A DNA stretch of 18,793 nt from Myxococcota bacterium (GTDB lineage Bacteria; Myxococcota_A; UBA9160; PR03), in contig JASJBO010000071.1 in assembly GCA_030066475.1 (NCBI GenBank), positions 1-18,793 on the forward strand. Reading direction: 5' to 3'. Positions 1 through 8,305 of the stretch are shown here, one piece after another; position 1 is the stretch's first letter, and each line of letters opens with the position of its first letter. A program made the translations under genes and the position numbers. The notes under the pieces are model-generated. The model had not been told where the DNA came from. It saw only the letters and a program-made list of their open reading frames with translations, and made no database searches.

Positions 1-216
1 GCAAGCGCCCGAAAGGCGCGCGCAGTGAGGCGAAGCCGAACGAAGTCCTTGGAGCCGGCGCGCGCAGTGAGGCGAAGCCGAACGAAGTCCTCAGAGCCGG
101 CGCACGCAGTGAGGCGAAGCCGAACGAAGTCCTCAGAGCCGGCGCGCGCAGTGAGGCGAAGCCGAACGAAGTCCTTGGAGCCGGCGCGCGCAGCGAGGCG
201 AAGCCGAACGAAGTCC
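1..216. repeat. 42-bp tandem repeat array, left copy of dispersed repeat family
   Basis: A 42-bp unit repeats without spacers: copies start at 23, 65, 107, 149 and 191, the last being a 26-bp partial copy. Copies differ at only a few positions, such as TTGG against TCAG and CGCGCG against CGCACG. Bases 1-48 are the reverse complement of 1692-1739, with three mismatches by eye. At 5-19 a small hairpin (GCGCC, loop CGAAA, GGCGC) corresponds to the hairpins in the right-hand array. The unit length is a multiple of three, so it reads as a 14-residue repeat in one frame, but that frame runs out of phase into the next gene and is probably not coding. The array ends about 8 bp before the Shine-Dalgarno of the next gene, so transcription of that gene has to cross it or start within it. 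Confidence 0.9.
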
Positions 217-236
217 ACCAGATTGGAGGAGAAGCC

Positions 237-785
237 GTGGCCCGTCTGCCCTACGTCGATCCCGAGACCGCGTGCGAGCCGGTGCGCGAGGTGTTCGCCG
301 CCCTGCCGGTGCACCTCAACATCTTCAAGCTGATGGCGAACGCCGAGACCTGCTTCCGGCCGCTGCTGGGCCTGGGCACCGCGATCCTCGGCCGCCAGAA
401 GCTCGACGGGAGGCTGCGCGAGCTGGCGATCCTGCGCGTCGCGCGCCTCACCGGCGCCGAGTACGAGTGGGTGCAGCACGTCCCGATCGCCAAGGCGGCG
501 GGCGCGAACGACTCCCAGGTGGCCGCGCTCGAGCGCGACGACCCCGCCGACGGCGCCTTCGACGCGAACGAGCGCGCCGTGCTCGACTTCACCACCGAGC
601 TGGTGCGCGACTTCACGCCGAGCGACGCCACCTTCGCGACGCTGAGCGAGCACCTCTCGCCGCAGGAGGTGGTGGAGCTGGTGCTCACCACCGGCTTCTA
701 CATCACCGTGGCGCAGCTCATGAACACCGCCCAGATCGACCTCGAGCCGGCCGCCGACACCAAGATCGTCGACGCCCTCCGCTAG
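237..785 (+). CDS. Carboxymuconolactone decarboxylase / AhpD-like family protein
   Basis: This 182-residue protein has the all-helical CMD/AhpD fold signature (PF02627 type). The central helix carries RLRELAILRVARLTGAEYEW at about 59-78, then H81 and IAKAAGA. Members act either as gamma-carboxymuconolactone decarboxylases or as alkylhydroperoxidase-like enzymes. The CxxC pair of true AhpD is absent, and aromatic residues occupy the region where catalytic cysteines would sit. A peroxidase role is therefore unlikely and the substrate is unknown. The GTG start at 237 is chosen because GGAGGA lies at 225-230, six bases upstream. A metallo-hydrolase gene starts 8 bp after the stop, which suggests a two-gene unit. 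The promoter is not obvious, because the upstream 220 bp are tandem repeats. The family is confident; the precise function is not. Confidence 0.9.
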   Translation: MARLPYVDPETACEPVREVFAALPVHLNIFKLMANAETCFRPLLGLGTAILGRQKLDGRLRELAILRVARLTGAEYEWVQHVPIAKAAGANDSQVAALERDDPADGAFDANERAVLDFTTELVRDFTPSDATFATLSEHLSPQEVVELVLTTGFYITVAQLMNTAQIDLEPAADTKIVDALR

Positions 786-793
786 CGCGCGCC

Positions 794-1528
794 GTGACGC
801 TGCGACTGCACGCGTTCACCTGCGGCTGGCTGGAGACCGGCCTCGGCGCCTTCCTCGAGGGCGAGGAGGGGCGGATCCGGGTGCCGGTGCCGGCCTTCGC
901 GATCGAGCACCCGCGCGGCACGGTGCTGTTCGACTCCGGGCTGCACGTCGACACCCAGCGCGACCCCGAGGCCCGCCTGGGCTGGCTCGCCAAGGTGTTC
1001 CAGGTCGAGTTCGCGCCGGGCGAGGAGGTCGCCGCGCGCCTCGCAGCGCTCGACCTCGACGCCGGACGCGTCGACTTCCTGGTCACCTCGCACCTGCACT
1101 TCGACCACACCGGCGGCAACGCCGCCGTGCCGAACGCCCGCTGGGTGGTGCAGCAGCGCGAGTGGGAGGCCGGCCGCGAGCCCGAGGCGATCCAGGCCAA
1201 CACCTACGACCCGCGCGACTACGACCTCGGGCACGACCCGCTGCTGGTGGACGGCGAGCACGACCTGTTCGGCGACGGCAGCGTGGTGTGCATCCCGACC
1301 TACGGGCACACGCCCGGCCACCAGTCGCTGCGGGTGCGGCTCCCCGAGGGCGACGTGGTGCTCGCGGCCGACTGCTGCTATCTGCGCCGCACGCTCGAGA
1401 CGCTCCACCTGCCGCCGACCCTGTCCGACCGCGAGGCCGCGCTGGCCTCGCTACTGCGCCTGCGCGCGCTGCGCGAGGCGGGCGCGAAGATCTGGTTCGG
1501 GCACGATCCCGAGCAGTGGGAGCGGTAG
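794..1528 (+). CDS. MBL-fold metallo-hydrolase, N-acyl-homoserine-lactonase-like
   Basis: The predicted protein has 244 residues and a metallo-beta-lactamase fold. The HxHxDH motif is complete (H100, H102, D104, H105 in SHLHFDHTGG). A second histidine lies in GHTPGH (172-176), the bridging aspartate in AADCCY (D193), and the last metal histidine in FGHDPEQW (H237). This is the HxHxDH~H~D~H ligand set of dinuclear-zinc lactonases such as AiiA. The length and the short N-terminal strand also fit that branch. Likely reaction: hydrolysis of a lactone ring, possibly of acyl-homoserine lactones, in the cytoplasm. The open frame continues far upstream, but the domain begins at the GTG at 794, eight bases after the preceding stop. 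No good Shine-Dalgarno precedes it, so translation is probably coupled to the upstream gene. Other MBL hydrolases share these ligands, so the lactonase role is inferred. Confidence 0.88.
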   Translation: MTLRLHAFTCGWLETGLGAFLEGEEGRIRVPVPAFAIEHPRGTVLFDSGLHVDTQRDPEARLGWLAKVFQVEFAPGEEVAARLAALDLDAGRVDFLVTSHLHFDHTGGNAAVPNARWVVQQREWEAGREPEAIQANTYDPRDYDLGHDPLLVDGEHDLFGDGSVVCIPTYGHTPGHQSLRVRLPEGDVVLAADCCYLRRTLETLHLPPTLSDREAALASLLRLRALREAGAKIWFGHDPEQWER

Positions 1529-1533
1529 CTGAT

Positions 1534-1763
1534 GGACTTCGCTCGCCTACGGCTCGCTGCGCGCGCCCCCTGGGCGCTTGCAGGGGGCTTCTGCCGCGCA
1601 GACGCCAGCGTCTGACTCCGTTCGGCTGCGCCTCACTGCGCGCGCCCTGCGGGCGCTTGCGGGGGCTTCTGCCGCGCAGACGCCAGCTGGTGGACTTCGT
1701 TCGGCTGCGCCTCACTGCGCGCGCCCTGCGGGCGCTTGCGGGGGCTTCTGCCGCGCAGACGCC
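1534..1763. repeat. Three ~79-bp direct repeats with internal hairpins (right copy of repeat family)
   Basis: Three units lie at about 1534-1607, 1615-1686 and 1692-1763. Units 2 and 3 are nearly identical; unit 1 is diverged at its left part. Each contains a hairpin with a GCGCCC/GGGCGC stem at 1563-1577, 1642-1656 and 1721-1735. The loop differs between unit 1 (CCT) and units 2 and 3 (TGC) while the stem is kept. The left half of unit 3 is the inverted counterpart of bases 1-48. The array fills the convergent gap between the plus-strand hydrolase gene and the minus-strand permease gene. It could serve as a bidirectional terminator or a REP-like structure, but no T-tract follows the hairpins. 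No transposase is visible in the window. Confidence 0.88.
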
Positions 1764-3100
1764 TGGCCGCTCCGGGTGAAGAGCCGGTAGAACGGCAGGC
1801 CGGCCGCCAGGATCGCGAGCCCCACGCCACACTCGAGCGGCCGCTTCACCAGCATGGTGACGGCGATCGCGAGGTTGCCCGCGATGTAGAGCGCGGGCAC
1901 CAGCGGGTAGCCCCACGCGCGGTACGGCCGCGCGCGGTCGGGCTGGCGCCGGCGCAGGGCGTAGAGCGCGGCCACGTCGGCCATCGTCGCCAGCAGGATC
2001 GCGAAGGTCGTGTAGTCGAGCGCGCTCGGGAAGGTGCGCAGCAGCGCGACGATCGCGATCGACGCGACGGCCTGGATCGCGATCGCGACCGAGGGGGTGC
2101 GGTACTCGACGTGCGCGGTGTCGACGCCGCGGAAGAACAGCCCGTCGAGCGCCATCGCGTACGCGATGCGTGGCCCCACCAGGATCGTGGCGTTGAGTGT
2201 CCCCAGGATCGAGGTGAGCACGAGCAGCGCCACCAGCGTGCCGCCGACTGCGCCGAACAGCGCCGAGGCGGTGGACTCGCCGGCGTTGGCGACGCCGCGC
2301 AGCTCCGCGACGGGCGTGGCGTACAGGTAGAGCGCGTTCACGACCAGATAGACCGCGGTCACGATGGCGAGGCCGAGGAACAGCGAGCGCGGCACGTTGC
2401 GCGCCGGGTCGCGGATCTCGCTGGCCACGTAGATCGAGGAGTTCCAGCCGAGGTAGCTGAACAGGACGGGCGAGAGCGCCAGCGCGAAGGCGCTCGCCGG
2501 CACCGCGCCCGCGGCGACCGGACTCGCGGCCAGCCCGGCGAGCTCGCCGCGCCCGGTCGCGAGGCCGCCGGCCACGAACAGCAGCAGGGCGCCCACCTTG
2601 ATCGCGGTCGTGACGTTGTTGGCGCGCGCCCCCCAGCGCACACCCGCGAAGTTGAGGGCCGAGGTCGCGACGATCAGGGCCACGGCGAGCGCGATCTGCC
2701 CGCCGGTGCCCAGCCCCCACAGCTCGCCGACGCCGGCCGCGAAGCCGGCGGCCAGCGCCGCGATCGTGCCGGCGAAGATCGCGAAGAAGCTGAGCCAGCC
2801 GACCAGGAAGCCGGCCACGGGGTGGAACGCCTCGCGCAGGTAGACGTAGTCGCCGCCCGCGCGCGGATACATCGCCCCCAGCTCGGCGTTGGCCAGCGCG
2901 CCCGCCAGCGACAGCAGGCCGCCCGCCATCCAGGCCAGCAGGAACAGGCCCGCGTGCGGCAGCAGCTCCGCGATCCGCCCGGGCGTCAGGAAGATGCCCG
3001 AGCCGATCGTCGCCGCGACCACCAGGAAGCTCGCGTCGGTGAGCGAGAGCTCGCGCAGCAGCCGGTCGCGCGGGTGGCGATCCGGCTCGGCGGCGCTCAC
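1712..3100 (-). CDS. APC-superfamily amino-acid permease
   Basis: The 462-residue integral membrane protein has about 12 hydrophobic segments. The hallmark of APC transporters in the first one is TIGSGIFLTPG at about 31-41, where the unwound helix binds the amino-acid backbone. It resembles the LAT/SteT-type branch of secondary transporters. Substrate cannot be read from sequence. The GTG start at 3100 gives the usual short cytoplasmic N-terminus (MSAAEPDRHP...). It lies 13 bp after the pyrophosphatase stop, so the two genes are probably co-transcribed, though no strong Shine-Dalgarno is visible. The C-terminus is odd: after the last helix (…LPFYRLFTR) the final 20 or so residues and the TGA stop are encoded by the repeat at 1712-1763. 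The native end was probably replaced or extended when the repeat arrived. Confidence 0.93.
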   Translation of the reverse strand: MSAAEPDRHPRDRLLRELSLTDASFLVVAATIGSGIFLTPGRIAELLPHAGLFLLAWMAGGLLSLAGALANAELGAMYPRAGGDYVYLREAFHPVAGFLVGWLSFFAIFAGTIAALAAGFAAGVGELWGLGTGGQIALAVALIVATSALNFAGVRWGARANNVTTAIKVGALLLFVAGGLATGRGELAGLAASPVAAGAVPASAFALALSPVLFSYLGWNSSIYVASEIRDPARNVPRSLFLGLAIVTAVYLVVNALYLYATPVAELRGVANAGESTASALFGAVGGTLVALLVLTSILGTLNATILVGPRIAYAMALDGLFFRGVDTAHVEYRTPSVAIAIQAVASIAIVALLRTFPSALDYTTFAILLATMADVAALYALRRRQPDRARPYRAWGYPLVPALYIAGNLAIAVTMLVKRPLECGVGLAILAAGLPFYRLFTRSGQASARQKPPQAPAGRAQ

Positions 3101-3113
3101 CTGTCGGGGCGGA

Positions 3114-5162
<2,049 letters not shown>

Positions 5163-5206
5163 GCTGGGTCTCCAGGCAGGTCGGTGTGTGAGCGGATCGC
5201 GAGTCG

Positions 5207-5227
5207 TGGTCGCGCAGGCTGCGACCA
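5207..5227. promoter_or_regulatory. Inverted repeat in divergent intergenic region
   Basis: TGGTCGC (5207-5213) and GCGACCA (5221-5227) form a perfect 7-bp inverted repeat around a 7-base spacer. It lies between the divergent starts of hppA (5162, minus) and the TPP-enzyme gene (5308, plus), in the leader of the former. It could be an operator or an RNA hairpin. Convincing -35/-10 boxes were not found in this 145-bp gap. Confidence 0.3.
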
Positions 5228-5307
5228 ACGCCCGTTCCCTGCGGGGGCACCCCGGCTGGGGCGCACAACCTAGTGATCCGCGAGCGAATCTGCCAGTTTG
5301 CGGCCCG

Positions 5308-6888
5308 ATGGGGACGGATCCGGGCGGGAACGCGGCCGAGGCCCTGGTTCGGACGGCGCTCGGAGCCGGGCTGGAGCTGTGCCTGGCGAATCCGGGCACG
5401 ACGGAGATGCCGCTCGTCGCCGCGCTCGACGCTGCGCCCGGGCTGCGCCCCGTGCTGGGCCTGTTCGAGGGCGTCTGCACCGGGGCGGCCGACGGCTACG
5501 CGCGCGTGGCGGGACGCCCCGCCCTCGTGGTGCTCCACACCGGGCCCGGGTTCGCCAACGGCATCGCGAACCTGCACAACGCCGCCCGCGCCCACACGCC
5601 GATGGTCGTCGTGGTGGGCGACCAGGCGAGCTGGCACCGTCCGTTCGATCCCCCGCTCGCGGCGGACGTCGATGGACTGGCGCGCTCGGTCGCGCGCTGG
5701 GTGCGGCGCACCCGGTCGGGGCGCGAGCTGGCGGGCGACTTCGCCGCGGCGCTGACCGCGGCGCTCGAGCCCCCGGGCGGACCCGCCGTGCTGATCGCGC
5801 CGGCCGACGTACAGGCCGAGGCGGGGGGCGGCGTCGCACCGGTGCCGGCGGCGACGACGCCGGGGCCGGTGGAGCCGGGGCGCGTCGAAGCGGTGGCCGG
5901 CGCGCTGCGCGACGCGCGGCATCCCGCCTTCTTCCTGGCGGGGTCCGCGCTCGACCGGCCCGGTCTGCGCGCCGCCGCCCGGGTGGCCGCCGCGACCGGA
6001 GCGCGGCTGATCTGCGCGAGCTTCCCCGCCCGCGTCGCGCGCGGTCCCGCGCTGCCGGCCGTCGAGCGCCTGCCCTATTTCCCCGACGACGGCCGGCGCA
6101 GCCTGGCGCCGGTCTCGGATCTGGTGCTGGTAGAGACGCCCGAGCCGGTGACCTTCTTCGGCTATCCGGGCGTGCCGAGTCGGGTCGCGCCGGAGGCGTC
6201 CCGCCGACACGAGCTCGCGTCACCGGCTCAGGACGGCCTGGCGGCGCTCGAGGCGCTGGCCGAGGTGCTCGACGCTCCGTCCCTCTCCCGTGGACCGGGA
6301 CCGGGGGCGGAGCGGCCGGCCGCAGCGAGCGGCCCGCTCGATCCCGAGCGGCTGGGCGCCACGCTGGCCGCGCAGCAGCCGGAAGGTCTCGTGCTGGTCG
6401 ACGAAGCGCTCACCTCGGGCGCCGCGCACTGGGCCGCCGCGGCCGGCGCCCCGGACTACACGCACCTGTGCCTGACGGGAGGCGCCATCGGGATCGGCAT
6501 GCCGTGCGCCACGGGTGCCGCGCTCGCCGTGCCCGGGCGGCCGGTGTGGTGCCTGCAGGCCGACGGCAGCGGCATGTACACGCTCCAGGCGCTCTGGACC
6601 CAGGCGCGCTGCGGCCTCGACGTCACCACCGTGGTGTGCGCCAACCAGCGCTACCGCATCCTCGAGATCGAGCAGGCCCGGGCAGGCGTCGAGACGCCGG
6701 GGCCGGCCCAGCGCGCCTTCGCCGAGCTGTCCCCTCCGGCGCTGGACTGGTGCGCCCTGGCGCGCGGTCACGGCGTCCCGGGCGTCCGCGTGGAGCGCGC
6801 CGAGGACCTCGCGCGCGAGCTGGCACGTGCCGCCTCCGAGCCGGGTCCCCATCTGATCGAGGCGGTGCTCCCACCCGGCGCCGCGTAG
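5308..6888 (+). CDS. IlvX-like acetolactate synthase-family TPP-dependent enzyme
   Basis: This 526-residue protein has the three-domain layout of TPP enzymes related to the acetolactate synthase large subunit and benzoylformate decarboxylase. The N-terminal PYR domain contains the cofactor-activating glutamate (E54 in [15 protein letters not shown]). The C-terminal PP domain contains [13 protein letters not shown] at about 418-430 and N446 in ANQRY, which form the Mg-TPP motif. It is shorter than canonical IlvB (about 560-590 residues) and resembles the mycobacterial IlvX type, whose substrate is uncertain. No small regulatory subunit (IlvH/N) lies nearby, so a role in branched-chain amino-acid synthesis is not supported by context. 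The ATG at 5308 is preferred over the in-frame ATG at 5161, because homology to the family starts with [14 protein letters not shown] and the longer version would use up the divergent promoter region. Confidence 0.93.
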   Translation: MGTDPGGNAAEALVRTALGAGLELCLANPGTTEMPLVAALDAAPGLRPVLGLFEGVCTGAADGYARVAGRPALVVLHTGPGFANGIANLHNAARAHTPMVVVVGDQASWHRPFDPPLAADVDGLARSVARWVRRTRSGRELAGDFAAALTAALEPPGGPAVLIAPADVQAEAGGGVAPVPAATTPGPVEPGRVEAVAGALRDARHPAFFLAGSALDRPGLRAAARVAAATGARLICASFPARVARGPALPAVERLPYFPDDGRRSLAPVSDLVLVETPEPVTFFGYPGVPSRVAPEASRRHELASPAQDGLAALEALAEVLDAPSLSRGPGPGAERPAAASGPLDPERLGATLAAQQPEGLVLVDEALTSGAAHWAAAAGAPDYTHLCLTGGAIGIGMPCATGAALAVPGRPVWCLQADGSGMYTLQALWTQARCGLDVTTVVCANQRYRILEIEQARAGVETPGPAQRAFAELSPPALDWCALARGHGVPGVRVERAEDLARELARAASEPGPHLIEAVLPPGAA

Positions 6889-6899
6889 CCGGTGGTGGC

Positions 6900-7440
6900 G
6901 GCCTCGGCGCGCATCTCGGCGAGACGAGCACGACACCCGTCCGTGTTCTCTCCGAAGCGCGACCCGGCGCCGACCGCCAGCTCCATCAGCTCGATGGCCC
7001 CCCCCGCGGTCACCGCTCGCCAGGAGCAGCTCCGCCGCACGGCTGTAGGACGCCTGATCGGGCCGCAGGTCGAGCATCTGCTGGTAGTGCCGCTCGGCGG
7101 TCTCGAGGTCGCCCGTGGCGAGGGCCGCGTCGCCGAGCAGACCGTGGGCCCGCGCCTGCCCGGGGTCCAGCGCGAGCGCCCGGGCGGCGAGCGCGCGGCT
7201 GCTCGCGAAGTCGTGGAGGTGGCCGCTCACCCAGGCGCGACCGACCAGCGCGCCGACGCGGTCGGCGTCGCGTGCCAGGGCCTGGAGATGGACCTCGTCG
7301 GCGAGCCAGACGTCGCGCAGGTCCAGCGTCTCGCGGCTGCGCTGCACCAGGGCGTCGCCGAGTCGCGTCCACGCGGAGACCTGGACCCAGGGCCCGAAGT
7401 CGAACCTACGCCCGGACCGCCGAGGAACACAAGCAGGATC
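6900..7440 (-). pseudogene. Degraded TPR-repeat protein gene (truncated both ends, one frameshift)
   Basis: Minus-strand reading from about 7430 to 7006 gives a TPR-like sequence: WTRLGDALVQRSRETLDLRD, then paired helices with ALALDPGQARAHGLLGDAAL and DLETAERHYQQMLDLRPDQ, ending YSRAAELLLASGDRGG. After the C8 run at 6998-7005 the homology continues in another frame as AIELMELAVGAG and GENTDGCRARLAEM. Removing one base of the run would rejoin the two frames. The protein family normally continues for several more TPR units, but similarity stops about 6900, just short of the end of the convergent TPP-enzyme gene. There is no start codon or N-terminal leader: the frame runs straight back to the stop codon of the hydrolase at 7461. 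The homopolymer shift alone could be a sequencing error, but the losses at both ends point to real decay. Confidence 0.7.
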
Positions 7441-7451
7441 CGCTCCGATCC
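7436..7451 (-). terminator. Weak hairpin after efflux operon
   Basis: A 5-bp stem (GGATC/GATCC) with a 6-base loop begins 9 bp past the stop of the hydrolase gene. On the minus strand it is followed by the T-rich stretch TGCTTGTGTT. The stem is short, so this is only a candidate terminator for the operon. Confidence 0.22.
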
Positions 7452-7460
7452 GGGCGAGGG

Positions 7461-8303
7461 CTACCCCCGGAGGAAACGGCGGAGCCGCTCGAAGTACGGC
7501 TCCGGGAGGTCGCGGTAGACGCCGTGGCCCGCGTCCGCGAAGCGCGCCAGCTCGGCGACACCGGACGGGAGCGCCTGCTGCAGCTCCTCGGCGGCCTCGA
7601 TCGGGGTGATCGGGTCGAGCTCGCCGGCCATCACCAGCGTCGGGCAGCGGATCGCGCCGAGGAGCGGGCGCAGGTCCATCGCCAGGCCCTCGGCGCGGTT
7701 CCAGGCGTAGGTGAGCTCCATGTGGAAGCGCGTGCGGGGCAGCCCGTCGGGGTCCTGCGCGCTGCGGCTGTAGTGCGGCATGCAGACGCGCATGTAGTCG
7801 CCGACGGTGTCGGGACCCGGATCCGCCCAGAAGCGGCTCGCGGCCTCGCGCACCTCCGGCCCGGCGATGCGCTCGAAGGCGGCCAGCACGCGCGGCACGT
7901 CGAAGCGGCAGGCGGTGCTCGACAGCACCAGCTTCGCCGGGTGATCGGGATGCCGGGCCGCGTATACCTGCGCCACGAAGCCGCCGAACGACTGCCCCAG
8001 CACCACCGGCCGCTCGATGCCGAGCGCGTCGCAGAACTCGCGCACGTCGTCGGCCCAGCGCTCGAGGCGCCAGTCGTCGGGGTCGCCGCGGTCGCTGCGC
8101 CCCTGACCCCGGTGGTCGAGGTAGATCACCTGCGCCACGTCGGAGAGCGCCGCGAAGGCGGGCTTGAACGAGCTGTGGTCGAAGCCGGGGCCGCCGTGCA
8201 GCAGCAGCAACGTCGGCCTCTCGCGCATGGCGGGGCCGTCGGGCACGAGCCCGGCGCCCTCGACGTCGAAGTACAGACGGACCTCGCCGACGCGGACGTA
8301 CAC
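7461..8303 (-). CDS. Alpha/beta hydrolase, proline-iminopeptidase (S33)-like
   Basis: The 280-residue alpha/beta-hydrolase is complete. The oxyanion motif HGGPG lies at 36-40, which is typical of the S33 proline-iminopeptidase branch. The nucleophile elbow is GQSFGG with S105, the acid is D230 in GELDPITP, and the base is H260 in DAGHGVY. A cap region with aromatic residues lies at about 135-205. The GTG at 8303 starts just 2 nt after the TAG of the RND pump gene, so translation is probably coupled. The N-terminal strands VRVGEVRLYFDVEGAG fit the family, so the internal ATG at 8228 would remove real sequence. As the last gene of an efflux operon it may hydrolyse the pumped compound or a related ester, amide or lactone; this is inference. 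True aminopeptidase activity cannot be shown from sequence. Confidence 0.92.
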   Translation of the reverse strand: MYVRVGEVRLYFDVEGAGLVPDGPAMRERPTLLLLHGGPGFDHSSFKPAFAALSDVAQVIYLDHRGQGRSDRGDPDDWRLERWADDVREFCDALGIERPVVLGQSFGGFVAQVYAARHPDHPAKLVLSSTACRFDVPRVLAAFERIAGPEVREAASRFWADPGPDTVGDYMRVCMPHYSRSAQDPDGLPRTRFHMELTYAWNRAEGLAMDLRPLLGAIRCPTLVMAGELDPITPIEAAEELQQALPSGVAELARFADAGHGVYRDLPEPYFERLRRFLRG

Positions 8304-8305
8304 GG

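Noticed and set aside
1..216. Possible CRISPR array
   Set aside because: The copies are contiguous, with no unique spacers, and no cas genes are present.
25..333. Open frame encoding a 14-residue repeat peptide across the tandem array
   Set aside because: It follows only from the 42-bp period being a multiple of three; it overlaps the CMD gene out of frame and lacks a Shine-Dalgarno.
237..785. AhpD-type alkylhydroperoxidase
   Set aside because: The CxxC redox pair needed for that activity is absent.
6220..7347. Minus-strand 375-residue open frame as an intact TPR gene
   Set aside because: Only its first part is TPR-like. After the C8 run the homology moves to another frame and this frame becomes antisense to the TPP enzyme.
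6892..7518. Plus-strand open frame after the TPP-enzyme gene
   Set aside because: It is the antisense of the TPR remnant and the hydrolase end, with no domain signature or Shine-Dalgarno.
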